NCBI GenBank assembly: GCA_031422335.1
Contig: JANOQW010000030.1
Location: 1-62,696 of the forward strand
Reading direction: 5' to 3'
Source: Methylotenera_A sp031422335
GTDB taxonomy: Bacteria; Pseudomonadota; Gammaproteobacteria; Burkholderiales; Methylophilaceae
DNA length: 62,696 nucleotides
Position 1 is the stretch's first letter. Each line of letters starts with the position of its first letter. Made by a program: the position numbers and the translations under genes. Positions 17,553 through 25,474 of this stretch are shown here, one piece after another. The notes beneath the pieces are model-generated. The model was not told the origin of the DNA, searched no databases, and saw only the letters and a list, made by a program, of their open reading frames with translations.

Positions 17553-18149
17553 ATGCAAAAAACCGCCAGCACGTCTGTACCAATTAACGAAACCATTGCT
17601 AATCGTTGGAGCCCGCGTGCTTTTGATGCCAGCAAATCAGTCAGCCATGAACAAATCGTGGCACTGTGTGAGGCAGCACGCTGGGCGCCCAGTTGTTTTG
17701 GTGATGAGCCTTGGCGCTTTATCGTTTGGGATAAACATGCAGATGAAAAATCTTGGCAGCAAGCGTTTGATTGTTTGGCGCCCAGTAACCAAACCTGGGT
17801 AAAAAATGCACCAGTGTTAATGCTAATTTGTGCAGATACATTGTTTGGGCATAACCAAACGTCAAACCGCTGGGCACAATACGACACAGGCGCAGCGGCA
17901 GAGAACTGTTGCTTGCAAGCAAGTCATATGGGCTTAGCAGCGCACCAAATGGGTGGTTTCAATGCCGATGCTGCACGCGATGCTTTTAAAATTCCTGCAC
18001 AAATTACCCCCATGGCCATGCTAGCGATTGGTTATGAAGGCGATACTAATGACTTGCCAGAAGAACTAAAAGCACGAGAGCTAGCAGCACGTAAACGTAA
18101 ACCACTAGGTGATTTATTCTTTGCAGGCACTTGGGGTAAGCCCGTTTAG
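17553..18149 (+). CDS. nitroreductase family protein
   Basis: 198 residues, FMN-dependent nitroreductase fold. The N-terminal RWSPRAFDASKSVS and APSCFGDEPWRFIVW are FMN-phosphate and isoalloxazine contacts typical of the family; AAENCCLQASHMGLAAHQMGG is the conserved central helix region. Reduces nitro compounds, quinones or enones; the physiological substrate is unknown. It follows the OYE gene by 12 bases and is followed by a palindromic repeat that could end the transcript, facing the TetR gene tail to tail. Confidence 0.9.
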   Translation: MQKTASTSVPINETIANRWSPRAFDASKSVSHEQIVALCEAARWAPSCFGDEPWRFIVWDKHADEKSWQQAFDCLAPSNQTWVKNAPVLMLICADTLFGHNQTSNRWAQYDTGAAAENCCLQASHMGLAAHQMGGFNADAARDAFKIPAQITPMAMLAIGYEGDTNDLPEELKARELAARKRKPLGDLFFAGTWGKPV

Positions 18150-18163
18150 CTTAAAAAATAAAT

Positions 18164-18198
18164 GCTCTGCAAGCTAATATCCATGCGGCTTGCAGAGC
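18164..18198. repeat. REP-like palindrome, copy 2
   Basis: Perfect 11 bp stem GCTCTGCAAGC / GCTTGCAGAGC around the loop TAATATCCATGCG, between the convergent nitroreductase and TetR genes. Confidence 0.88.
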
Positions 18199-18235
18199 GC
18201 CAATTTTCTATCCTTTACATTACTGGTTAGTTTTA

Positions 18236-18883
18236 TTAAGCTATTTGTTGAGTGGTTGGCCAACTTTTCAAAGCCATTACAACGATTGCTATCAGCTCTT
18301 CTCGTGTTGCGCCGCTAGTGGCTTGCACCGACATACCCTGATGAACTGTTGCGATATATTTTGCTAGCTGTTTAGTATTCACTTTTGCTGCTAATTCCCC
18401 TTGTACTTTGGCTAGCTCAAAACGTTTAGTCAGTGTATCTTCAAAGTTGCCTCTGTAAGCAATCAATTCTTGCTGAATGGCTAGTGAGCTTTGCCCGCAA
18501 GTTAGAGCGCCTTGCACAATCATGCAACCATTTGGTGTGCTTTCATCACTAAAAAAATCAACTGCCTGCATCAAAAGAGTTTCAACTGCTTGGTGTGCAG
18601 TTGGCTCATTCATCGCAGTACCGACAAAAGCAGCAGGCCCAGCAATATATTTGGCTAATGCCTTACGAAACAAGGCTTCTTTATTACCAAACGCTGCGTA
18701 AATACTAGGCTTATTAATGCCCAGTGCTTCGGTGAGCTCTGCCATTGAGGCACCTTCGTATCCGTGCGACCAAAACACATGCAGTGCTTTATCTAGCGCC
18801 TCATCTTGATTAAATTCCAGTGGACGACCACGCGGTTTGGTCGGTATTTTGACAGACTTTTGGCTTTTAGCAACAGCACTCAT
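18236..18883 (-). CDS. TetR/AcrR family transcriptional regulator
   Basis: 215 residues. The DNA-binding domain (about 18-75) reads GRPLEFNQDEALDKALHVFW then GYEGASMAELTEALGINKPSIYAAFGNKEALF, a standard TetR helix-turn-helix. The ligand domain includes NGCMIVQGALTCG, which is common in the YxaF/LmrA-like TetR subgroup often found beside oxidoreductases. It is divergent from the SDR gene; a perfect palindrome (18913-18930) beside a strong promoter lies between them, so it very likely represses the SDR - hydrolase - DUF2798 genes and perhaps itself. Inducer unknown. Confidence 0.92.
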   Translation of the reverse strand: MSAVAKSQKSVKIPTKPRGRPLEFNQDEALDKALHVFWSHGYEGASMAELTEALGINKPSIYAAFGNKEALFRKALAKYIAGPAAFVGTAMNEPTAHQAVETLLMQAVDFFSDESTPNGCMIVQGALTCGQSSLAIQQELIAYRGNFEDTLTKRFELAKVQGELAAKVNTKQLAKYIATVHQGMSVQATSGATREELIAIVVMALKSWPTTQQIA

Positions 18884-18912
18884 CAGCGTTTATTCTCTAA
18901 GTAAAGTAAATA

Positions 18913-18930
18913 TTGTACCACTAGGTACAA
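18913..18930. promoter_or_regulatory. probable TetR operator
   Basis: Perfect inverted repeat TTGTACC-ACTA-GGTACAA, 8 bases upstream of the -35 box of the SDR promoter and 30 bases from the TetR start. A weaker related site (TTTACC and GTACAAA halves) follows the -10 box at about 18970-18985. Confidence 0.7.
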
Positions 18931-18937
18931 AATTGTG

Positions 18938-18966
18938 TTGACAAAATATTTTAACTCAATTATTAT
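18938..18966 (+). promoter_or_regulatory. sigma-70 promoter of the SDR operon
   Basis: Consensus TTGACA and TATTAT with exactly 17 bases between, 41 bases before the SDR start at 19008. Flanked by GTACAA-containing candidate operator sites. Confidence 0.75.
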
Positions 18967-19007
18967 TTATTTACCAATCAGTACAAATATAAATTTAAGG
19001 ATTTAAA

Positions 19008-19751
19008 ATGACAACATCATCAGGAAAAGTAGCATTTATCACCGGCGCAAATCGCGGCATTGGTTTTGAAACGGCCAAAGGTTTGGGCGCATTAGGTATT
19101 CGCGTGGTCATTGGATCACGTGATGCCGCTAAAGGTGAGGCCGCAGCTAAACAATTACAGGCACTAGGCTACCAAGCTGAGGCGATTCATTACGATGCAA
19201 ATCAATCTAATACTGCAGACACTGCCTATGAATACTTAAATAAACACTATGGCAAGTTAGATATTTTGGTGAATAACGCGGGTATAAATCAAGAGCAACT
19301 GATGGGTAGCAATAACAGCAGTACTGTCAGCATCGACACCATTCAACAGACTTTCCAAAGCAATCTATTCGCTGTCATTGAGCTTACCCAAAAACTGTTA
19401 CCCCTGATTAAAAAAGCGCCTGCAGGCCGTATCGTGAATCTGTCGAGTATATTGGCCTCACTCACCTTACATAGCATGCCAAATTCACCGATTGACCCTG
19501 CAAAAGCGTTTGCCTATAACGCTTCAAAAACTGCACTCAACGTATATACCGTGCATTTAGCGCATGAACTACATGATACCAATATCAAAGTAAACTCGGC
19601 ACATCCAGGTTGGGTAAAAACAGAACTTGGTGGAGAAAACGCACCGATGGAAGTAGCAGACAGTTACAAAACCAGTGTGCAACTAGCCACCCTAGATAGC
19701 AAAGGCGCCAATGGCGGATTTTTTCATCAAGGCGAGTCATTGCCTTGGTAA
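19008..19751 (+). CDS. short-chain dehydrogenase/reductase
   Basis: 247-residue classical SDR. Rossmann motif TGANRGIGFETAKG (TGxxxGIG), NNAG in ILVNNAGINQEQ, catalytic Ser in VNLSSILASL, and the YxxxK pair in AYNASKTALN; HPGWVKTELGG follows, as in carbonyl-reductase-like SDRs. NADP use is suggested by the basic residues after the glycine motif (GSRDAAKG) but is not certain. It leads the operon controlled by the adjacent TetR protein and is followed by an alpha/beta hydrolase. Confidence 0.92.
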   Translation: MTTSSGKVAFITGANRGIGFETAKGLGALGIRVVIGSRDAAKGEAAAKQLQALGYQAEAIHYDANQSNTADTAYEYLNKHYGKLDILVNNAGINQEQLMGSNNSSTVSIDTIQQTFQSNLFAVIELTQKLLPLIKKAPAGRIVNLSSILASLTLHSMPNSPIDPAKAFAYNASKTALNVYTVHLAHELHDTNIKVNSAHPGWVKTELGGENAPMEVADSYKTSVQLATLDSKGANGGFFHQGESLPW

Positions 19752-19802
19752 ATTTTTCTTAGCTGTGACGTACTCAAAACTTAATTAGAAAAGGACATGA
19801 AT

Positions 19803-20657
19803 ATGCAAGATTTATCCAAAACTGGCCAAGTATCAGATATTCAAATAGACGATAGCAGGACTTTGCGATTTTTAAAAACGGGCACTGGTGCGCCGTTGAT
19901 TTTGCTGCATACCATTCGCACGCAGCTGGATTATTTTCAAGAGGTAATTCCACTACTTGCCCAGCATTACACGGTTTATGCAGTGGATCTGCCTGGACAT
20001 GGTTACTCATCCATTGACACCAAGGCCAATTACGATGAACCGTACTTCCGCAGTGCAGTCATTGATTTTATAGAGAAACTTGATCTGCGGGAGGTGACTC
20101 TGGTAGGCGAGTCAATTGGCGCTGTTTTAGCACTGACTGTTGCCAGCGCATCGCCTGAACGTATCAAGTCCGTAGTTTCATCCAATACTTATGACTACGA
20201 TACGCGCTATGCAGATGGTGTGCGCCGTGGCAATTTCATTGCTAACTTCATCCTTGGTCAGTTTGCTATCCCAGTTCTTGGAGCAGTGTTTGCGGCTATG
20301 GAAAACAAACCATTACTTGGCCTCATCATGCGTGGTGGATTGCGGATGAAGCGTTGGATGCCCAATCAATTACTCACTGAATTTAATCGCGCTGGATATC
20401 GCAAAGGTTACCGTTATGTAGAGCGCAACGTCTTCGCCAACTGGCGTTCATGGAGCAAAGCCAGAACTATGTATGCTAATGTAAAAACGCCTGTCAAACT
20501 CATATATGGCGAACATGATTGGTCTACATTGGATGAACGCAAACGCACCGCAAAAGAACTTGGTGGAGTAGCGATAACCACCGTGGCCAATACTGGACAT
20601 TTTGCCTTTGTTGATAACCCAAACAAACTGGTCGAAGTTGTATTGTCCATTCATTAA
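19803..20657 (+). CDS. alpha/beta hydrolase
   Basis: 284 residues, alpha/beta-hydrolase fold: oxyanion region LILLHTIRTQ, YAVDLPGHGYSS, nucleophile elbow VGESIGAVL (Ser in GESIG), acid in YGEHDWSTLDE and the His in ANTGHFAFVDNP. The HG motif usual at the oxyanion hole is replaced by HTIRT, which is less common. The ATG at 19803 is preferred to the one at 19797 because AAGGA is 7 bases away rather than 1. It probably belongs to the TetR-controlled SDR operon; the substrate is unknown. Confidence 0.85.
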   Translation: MQDLSKTGQVSDIQIDDSRTLRFLKTGTGAPLILLHTIRTQLDYFQEVIPLLAQHYTVYAVDLPGHGYSSIDTKANYDEPYFRSAVIDFIEKLDLREVTLVGESIGAVLALTVASASPERIKSVVSSNTYDYDTRYADGVRRGNFIANFILGQFAIPVLGAVFAAMENKPLLGLIMRGGLRMKRWMPNQLLTEFNRAGYRKGYRYVERNVFANWRSWSKARTMYANVKTPVKLIYGEHDWSTLDERKRTAKELGGVAITTVANTGHFAFVDNPNKLVEVVLSIH

Positions 20658-20674
20658 CACTAGAGATTAAACTC

Positions 20675-20911
20675 ATGGCAAGTAAAATCGCATACCGATA
20701 TCGTAGTGTGCTTTTCGCGCTCATTATGTCTGCAAGCACGGCGTTGATTGTGTCTGGCATCATCATTTTTTTGCGCATCCAGCCGCATACTGGTTTTATT
20801 CAGGTGTGGCTAGAAGCGTTTATCACCGCATGGCCGATTGTGTTTGTGGCGATTTTAATTATTGCGCCACTAGTCAATAAGTTATTGAATTTGATTGTTG
20901 AAGATCATTAG
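20675..20911 (+). CDS. DUF2798 family small membrane protein
   Basis: 78 residues with two membrane helices: LFALIMSASTALIVSGIIIF and AWPIVFVAILIIAPLVNKLL. The spacing and the AWPIxF...APLV motif match DUF2798. No function is known. It starts 17 bases after the hydrolase and is probably the last gene of the TetR-linked operon, followed by a palindrome with a T-run. Confidence 0.78.
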   Translation: MASKIAYRYRSVLFALIMSASTALIVSGIIIFLRIQPHTGFIQVWLEAFITAWPIVFVAILIIAPLVNKLLNLIVEDH

Positions 20912-20967
20912 TGCTATCAGTAATACTGGTTACACATTTTGCTTAAATGCAATAAGTTTTAAAATTG

Positions 20968-21013
20968 ATGCCCTGCAAGCCAATATCTATGCGGCTTGCA
21001 GGGCATGTTTTTT
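20968..21013 (+). repeat. REP-like palindrome, copy 3 (best copy, with T-run)
   Basis: Perfect 14 bp stem ATGCCCTGCAAGCC / GGCTTGCAGGGCAT with an 11-base loop AATATCTATGC, directly followed by GTTTTTT. It has the form of an intrinsic terminator for the upstream operon as well as being the cleanest member of the family. Confidence 0.9.
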
Positions 21014-21161
21014 ACGCGCTACAAAATTGAATCAAAAAGTAATGTTTTTAAATAAAATCTCAGTGGTTTAACTATAGCAATTAAGCGCTGAAACTTAACT
21101 TAATGGCGCGCGTCTGATAAACTGTTCGATTATTTAAATAAATCATTTTTAAGGCGCAATT

Positions 21162-21533
21162 ATGGCAGTTGTTACATTAACCAAAGCAAATTTTAAGCAA
21201 ACCATTGAAAGCAATGCATTTGTAATAGTAGATTTTTGGGCGCCATGGTGCGAACCCTGCGTAGCATTTACACCAACCTTCAAAGCGGTTGCAGAAAAGC
21301 ACCCAGATATTGTGTTTGGCATGGTAGATACCGAAGCCGACCCAGAAATTAGTGAATATTTTGAAGTAAGCCAAATTCCAGGTATTTTGATTGTTCGCGA
21401 CCAAGCGGGCATACACACGCAAATTGGTGAGATTGGCGCGCCAGCGTTAGAAGAAATTATTACTTGGGCGCGTGCGCGTGATATGAGTGCGGTGCATGAG
21501 CATTACCAAGCAGAAGCCAAAAAGAAACACTAG
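21162..21533 (+). CDS. thioredoxin-fold protein with a CEPC active site
   Basis: 123 residues with the thioredoxin fold. The redox motif is WAPWCEPC (C30 and C33), where the usual thioredoxin has CGPC, and cis-Pro is present in VSQIPGILIV. Trp before the motif and DTEADPEIS (for the usual DVDENP) are conserved. Glu between the cysteines should alter redox potential or partner choice relative to TrxA, so this is probably a secondary thioredoxin. No signal peptide, hence cytosolic. Monocistronic, preceded by a 250 bp gap holding a palindrome and followed by a strong terminator. Confidence 0.88.
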   Translation: MAVVTLTKANFKQTIESNAFVIVDFWAPWCEPCVAFTPTFKAVAEKHPDIVFGMVDTEADPEISEYFEVSQIPGILIVRDQAGIHTQIGEIGAPALEEIITWARARDMSAVHEHYQAEAKKKH

Positions 21534-21547
21534 ATTATGTAAGCAAT

Positions 21548-21575
21548 AAAAAACCACGCTATGCGTGGTTTTTTA
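21548..21575. terminator. bidirectional intrinsic terminator
   Basis: Stem AAACCACGC / GCGTGGTTT with a TAT loop, A-run on the left and T-run on the right, between the thioredoxin gene and the convergent small membrane-protein gene. Confidence 0.9.
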
Positions 21576-21598
21576 TTGGCCAGATTTAATTATAGAAA

Positions 21599-21964
21599 TT
21601 AAAAGCTGCTCGTAGTTGCGAACCTAAACACATAAAATGCGCCTATCGCCATCATAATGTACATGGGTATGTTGCCCGATTTTTTACTCTCGTTTGGGTT
21701 GGTGGATGACATCATGCGATTCATTAACCAAAGTGCAAAAATAATCACGGGAATAAACATCATGCGGGTGGTGGATTCGAACAACCATGCCAGCGCCGTT
21801 TTTAGCCAACCACCTTCTTTAAAAAACTCTAACCCAATGCCTACTAAGCCCACTAGCATTAATAGCATGCCAACTGCAGATAGGATGGTTTTAAGTGGCG
21901 TGTCTGCTTTAATATCAGCATTTTTGGCGTATTTATTGGGTTCTTTTTTTAGTGGTGCGGCCAT
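21599..21964 (-). CDS. hypothetical small membrane protein
   Basis: 121 residues with three probable membrane helices: ILSAVGMLLMLVGLVGIGL, MMFIPVIIFALWLMNRMM and IPMYIMMAIGAFYVFRFA, after a basic N-terminus (APLKKEPNKYAKNADIKAD). I do not recognise the family. It starts 26 bases downstream of nlpD, in the position that rpoS holds in many gammaproteobacteria and betaproteobacteria. Confidence 0.65.
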   Translation of the reverse strand: MAAPLKKEPNKYAKNADIKADTPLKTILSAVGMLLMLVGLVGIGLEFFKEGGWLKTALAWLFESTTRMMFIPVIIFALWLMNRMMSSTNPNESKKSGNIPMYIMMAIGAFYVFRFATTSSF

Positions 21965-21990
21965 GATTCATCCCCTTAATAATTTGTAAA

Positions 21991-22974
21991 CTAATTCTGA
22001 TTTAAATACTTGGCTGGGTCAACCGATTTACCCAAGCGGCGAATTTCAAAATGCAATTTAGTTGTATTTGCATCGGTGTTACCCATCTCAGCAATTTTTT
22101 GGCTAGCCACCACCGTTTGGCCTTCTTTCACCACAATTTTGCTGTTGTGCGCATAAACGGATAAATAAGTTTTATTGTGTTTCACAATCACCAATTTGCC
22201 ATAGCCGCGCAGGTCAGATCCGCTATAAATCACCTTGCCAGCGCTGGCTGCCTTAATGGCTTGGCCAGTCTCTCCGCCAATATCAATACCTTTGTTAGTG
22301 GCCTCATTAAAGTTAGCAGTGATTTTTCCTTGTGTGGGCCACGTCCAAGCAATCGCCTCATCGCCTGTTGCAGCAGTGTCAGCAGGCTTAGTTTCAGTGG
22401 GCTTGTTATCAGTTGGTTTTGCAGTTGCAGTTGCAGTCGGCGTAGCACGATTGAGCGCTTCTAAGCTATACGGCTCACGCTGCGCTTTAGGCTCGTTTAA
22501 CACGGGGGTGACGACAGAAGCCATTGGCTTTTCGGTGGTAATTGGCTTATCACCTACAACTGCAGGTTCAGTTGTCATCGGCGTAACGACGACACCGTCT
22601 TCTTTACTGCCAGCTTCTGTTTTAGCAGCAACAGTTTTGCTGGCATCAATAGCAGGCGCAGTTTTAACTTTAAAGCTTGTTAAATCTAGCTTTTGGCCAA
22701 TCTTAATGGGGTAGGGCGGGGCAATATTATTAGCAGTGGCAATCTCTTTGTAATCCACACCATATTCCAAACCAATGCCAAACAGCGTATCGCCTTTTTT
22801 AACCACATGGCTATCTGGCCGCCAATCTTTGCCTGCTTCTGTATTTTTAGGTACAGGTTTTATCACAGGTGGTTTTGGTCTGGAGTCAGGCATACGGTCT
22901 ATGACGGGTGCTGGCGGGTTGCTTTCGCAAGCGGCTAGTAATAATGCCAACAAGAAAACGCAAAAACGTCGCAT
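21991..22974 (-). CDS. nlpD: NlpD-like lipoprotein, LysM plus degenerate M23 (LytM) domain
   Basis: 327 residues. Lipobox LLLAAC near residue 15, a Pro-rich linker, a LysM peptidoglycan-binding domain (HVVKKGDTLFGIGLEYGVDY), a long Thr/Ala/Pro-rich stretch, then an M23 domain from about 215. The catalytic zinc ligands are replaced: NKGIDIG instead of HxGxD, and TKLHFEIR without the first His of HxH. That is the NlpD/EnvC pattern, non-enzymatic activators of cell-division amidases such as AmiC. Translationally coupled to pcm: the pcm stop and nlpD start share one base (TAATG). Confidence 0.9.
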   Translation of the reverse strand: MRRFCVFLLALLLAACESNPPAPVIDRMPDSRPKPPVIKPVPKNTEAGKDWRPDSHVVKKGDTLFGIGLEYGVDYKEIATANNIAPPYPIKIGQKLDLTSFKVKTAPAIDASKTVAAKTEAGSKEDGVVVTPMTTEPAVVGDKPITTEKPMASVVTPVLNEPKAQREPYSLEALNRATPTATATAKPTDNKPTETKPADTAATGDEAIAWTWPTQGKITANFNEATNKGIDIGGETGQAIKAASAGKVIYSGSDLRGYGKLVIVKHNKTYLSVYAHNSKIVVKEGQTVVASQKIAEMGNTDANTTKLHFEIRRLGKSVDPAKYLNQN

Positions 22975-23645
22975 TAACTTAGCCCACCTAATAAAGGCAC
23001 AAATTTTACAGGCTCTAGCTTGGTTTGTTTGTAGTCATTTTCCAAGCGTTCAATCAAGTGTAGCACCTGTGTACTTGTGCCAACTGGTATCACCATGCGT
23101 CCGCCAATGGCCAGTTGCGCCAATAATTCTTGTGGCACATGGCTGGCGGCAGCGGTTACAATAATGCCGTCGAAAGGCGCATAGCTATTAAGCCCCAGGC
23201 TGCCATCGGCATGATCTAATTTTACATTATTGCATTTAAGCGTACGCAAATGGCCGCGTGCTTTCATTACTAATGGGCGAATACGTTCTACTGATAATAC
23301 TTCTTTCGCCACTTTTGAAAGTACGGCAGTTTGGTAGCCACAGCCTGTGCCAATTTCTAACACTTTGTTCAGTTGCTTGCCGTTGCGCAAAATCTCGGTC
23401 ATACGCGCCACAATATAAGGCTGTGAAATGGTTTGCGCAAAGCCAATTGGCAGCGAGACATCCTCATAAGCGCGTGTTGATAGCGCATCATCCACAAAAA
23501 TATGGCGTGGAATTTCACCCATGGCGTGCAGCACCACTTCATCTTTTATGCCTTGCTCGCGCAGGCGCACCAACATGCGCTCGCGCGTGCGCAATGACGT
23601 CATGCCAATACCAGCTTTACTGGTGACAGGTTTTAATATTGCCAT
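22974..23645 (-). CDS. pcm: protein-L-isoaspartate O-methyltransferase
   Basis: SAM-dependent methyltransferase that repairs L-isoaspartyl residues in aged proteins. 223 residues. Landmarks: PRHIFVDDALSTRAYEDVSL, FAQTISQPYIVARMTE (substrate and catalytic region), and SAM motif I VLEIGTGCGYQTAVLS. It sits 1 base after surE and shares a base with nlpD, the conserved surE-pcm-nlpD stationary-phase maintenance block. Confidence 0.95.
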   Translation of the reverse strand: MAILKPVTSKAGIGMTSLRTRERMLVRLREQGIKDEVVLHAMGEIPRHIFVDDALSTRAYEDVSLPIGFAQTISQPYIVARMTEILRNGKQLNKVLEIGTGCGYQTAVLSKVAKEVLSVERIRPLVMKARGHLRTLKCNNVKLDHADGSLGLNSYAPFDGIIVTAAASHVPQELLAQLAIGGRMVIPVGTSTQVLHLIERLENDYKQTKLEPVKFVPLLGGLS

Positions 23646-23646
23646 T

Positions 23647-24390
23647 TTATTTGTTTAACCAATCGTTCATCTCATTCATTTGGCTATATTTGGTTAAATC
23701 CACTTGAATGGGTGAGATGGATACATAGTTATTCGCTACTGCATAAAAATCAGTGCCTTCACCGCCATCATTGGGCTTGCCGGCTGCCCCCACCCAATAC
23801 ACCGTCTCATTACGTGGTGTTTTAAGCTGAATGACTGGCTCGGCCTTGTGGCGCTTGCCTAGGCGCGTAATTACTTTGCCTTTTAGTTGTTCATAAGGCA
23901 CGTCTGGTACATTTACATTTAATAATGTGGGTGATGCAAAGCCTATTTTTAAATAGTGCTGCACTAGCTCTAACGCCACGCGCGCAGCGCTTTCAAAATG
24001 GGCGGCGTTGTGCTGCGACATGGATATTGCGATAGAAGGAATATCCAATAAATAACCTTCCATCGCTGCGGCTACCGTGCCACTATAAATGGTATCGTCG
24101 CCCATATTGGCGCCATCGTTTATGCCAGAAATTACCATGTCGGGCATCGAATCCATTAAGCCAGTCAGCGCAATATGCACGCAATCGGTTGGCGTACCGT
24201 TGACATAAAAAAAACCGTTTCTGGCTTTTTTTACACTCAAGGGTCTATCTAAAGTGAGCGAGTTACTGGCGCCGCTGCGGTTACGCTCTGGCGCCACCAC
24301 GGTAATCTCAGCTATTTTAGCCAAATGCTCAGCTAAAATATTGAGGCCCGGTGCAAAATAGCCATCGTCGTTGGATAAGAGAATTTTCAT
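23647..24390 (-). CDS. surE: 5'/3'-nucleotidase SurE
   Basis: Metal-dependent nucleotidase of stationary-phase survival. 247 residues. The start MKILLSNDDGYFAPGL carries the metal-binding Asp-Asp pair; SGASNSLT and GTPTDCV and ISGINDGANMGDD complete the active site. ATG 24390 is chosen because the catalytic motif must lie at the extreme N-terminus; a longer in-frame start at 24462 would overlap the DUF2069 gene. No good ribosome site is visible, so translation may be coupled to the gene upstream. Confidence 0.95.
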   Translation of the reverse strand: MKILLSNDDGYFAPGLNILAEHLAKIAEITVVAPERNRSGASNSLTLDRPLSVKKARNGFFYVNGTPTDCVHIALTGLMDSMPDMVISGINDGANMGDDTIYSGTVAAAMEGYLLDIPSIAISMSQHNAAHFESAARVALELVQHYLKIGFASPTLLNVNVPDVPYEQLKGKVITRLGKRHKAEPVIQLKTPRNETVYWVGAAGKPNDGGEGTDFYAVANNYVSISPIQVDLTKYSQMNEMNDWLNK

Positions 24391-24416
24391 GCTTTTAATT
24401 ATAATTGAAGGTGGCT

Positions 24417-24761
24417 TTATTGGGCTGATTGCCGCATGAGTTTTGCGTAATAAATTGTGCACATAAAAAAACCAAAACTTAATACGGCTTCTATTAAGGC
24501 CAATTTGCCCGATAGCCCAGTATCAGACCAAGCACGCACACAGCCTTCGGTAAAGTAAAACAAAATAAACATGCTGGCCCACTGATAAGTGTAGCGGCGG
24601 CCTTTTAATATACCAAATAGTGGCAATAAAAGTGGTAATGTTTTTAGTATGAGTAGTGAGCCGCCAGGTTTGAACGGCGCTAAAACACTCTCCCAAGCCA
24701 AACATAAAAAGATGAGTGAGATTAAACTAAAACTTGCTGCGATGCGTAAATAAGTAATCAA
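24417..24761 (-). CDS. DUF2069 family membrane protein
   Basis: 114 residues with four hydrophobic segments; the central part GGSLLILKTLPLLLPLFGIL and GRRYTYQWASMFILFYFTEG matches DUF2069, small inner-membrane proteins of proteobacteria with no assigned function. Its start overlaps the stop of the HugZ-like gene by 4 bases (ATGA), and surE follows 26 bases later. Confidence 0.85.
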   Translation of the reverse strand: MITYLRIAASFSLISLIFLCLAWESVLAPFKPGGSLLILKTLPLLLPLFGILKGRRYTYQWASMFILFYFTEGCVRAWSDTGLSGKLALIEAVLSFGFFMCTIYYAKLMRQSAQ

Positions 24762-25474
24762 GCGCGTACCTGTTTAGATAAAGCTACAAACGCAGCGCGG
24801 GCAGAAGCGGCATCAAAAATAGGTGCGGCAAAATTAAAGCGCAGCGTTTTAATCTCATCGCTAACTACTGCCTCCACATCAAAACCATCGCTATCAATAC
24901 CAATTAATATAACGCGCGCGGGCGTTACTTGGTGAAAATACTGGCAATATTGCACTAAGCTATCCGCATGGTCTTGGTTCATGTGTTCTATCATGTCGGT
25001 TTCTAGCGCGGCAATGCTGTTAATTTCAGCTTGAATATTCAGCTCGTTACCAGCCAGCCAGCCCATTTTGCCAAAGCCCGCAATGTAGCGCGCTTGCGCA
25101 ATGTGAATGCGATAAAAAGAGAAATCATGCATGGCAAAATAGCCAACAGCATCAGGAAAGTAACGGCTATAACGCGCCATTAAATTGGCATCATTTTTGC
25201 CTATACTTTTTGCTTCGCCAATTAAGGTAAGCCTTGCATTTGCCTGCAAATCATCACCTTTAGCAAACACTAGCAATGATACTTTTGGGTTAGCAATAAT
25301 ATTTTTGGTGTGTTCGGCAATGTTGCTAATGAGGATAATGGGTTGGCCATCGTGACCCAAAATAAACGGCGTGACTGAGCCAAACGGATAACCTGCAAAC
25401 TTGGTGGAGATGGTGGATAAAATACCGTGCTGCGTGCTGCGCAAAAACTGTTTTGCTTCTAGCGCTAAACTCAT
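24758..25474 (-). CDS. HugZ-like pyridoxamine-phosphate-oxidase-fold protein
   Basis: 238 residues. N-terminal split-barrel domain (GILSTISTKFAGYPFGSVTP, then LISNIAEHTKNIIANPKVSL) and C-terminal DUF2470-type domain (DMIEHMNQDHADSLVQYC). This arrangement matches HugZ/HutZ heme-utilisation proteins, which bind and degrade heme. RYIAGFGKMGWLAG is typical of the group. Without heme-uptake neighbours a broader flavin or heme role is possible. Its start abuts the wrbA stop. Confidence 0.82.
   Translation of the reverse strand: MSLALEAKQFLRSTQHGILSTISTKFAGYPFGSVTPFILGHDGQPIILISNIAEHTKNIIANPKVSLLVFAKGDDLQANARLTLIGEAKSIGKNDANLMARYSRYFPDAVGYFAMHDFSFYRIHIAQARYIAGFGKMGWLAGNELNIQAEINSIAALETDMIEHMNQDHADSLVQYCQYFHQVTPARVILIGIDSDGFDVEAVVSDEIKTLRFNFAAPIFDAASARAAFVALSKQVRA

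Noticed and set aside
20912..21161. Riboswitch or small RNA gene in the 250 bp gap before the thioredoxin gene
   Set aside because: Apart from the REP-like palindrome with T-run, the rest is AT-rich sequence without a recognisable conserved RNA motif.
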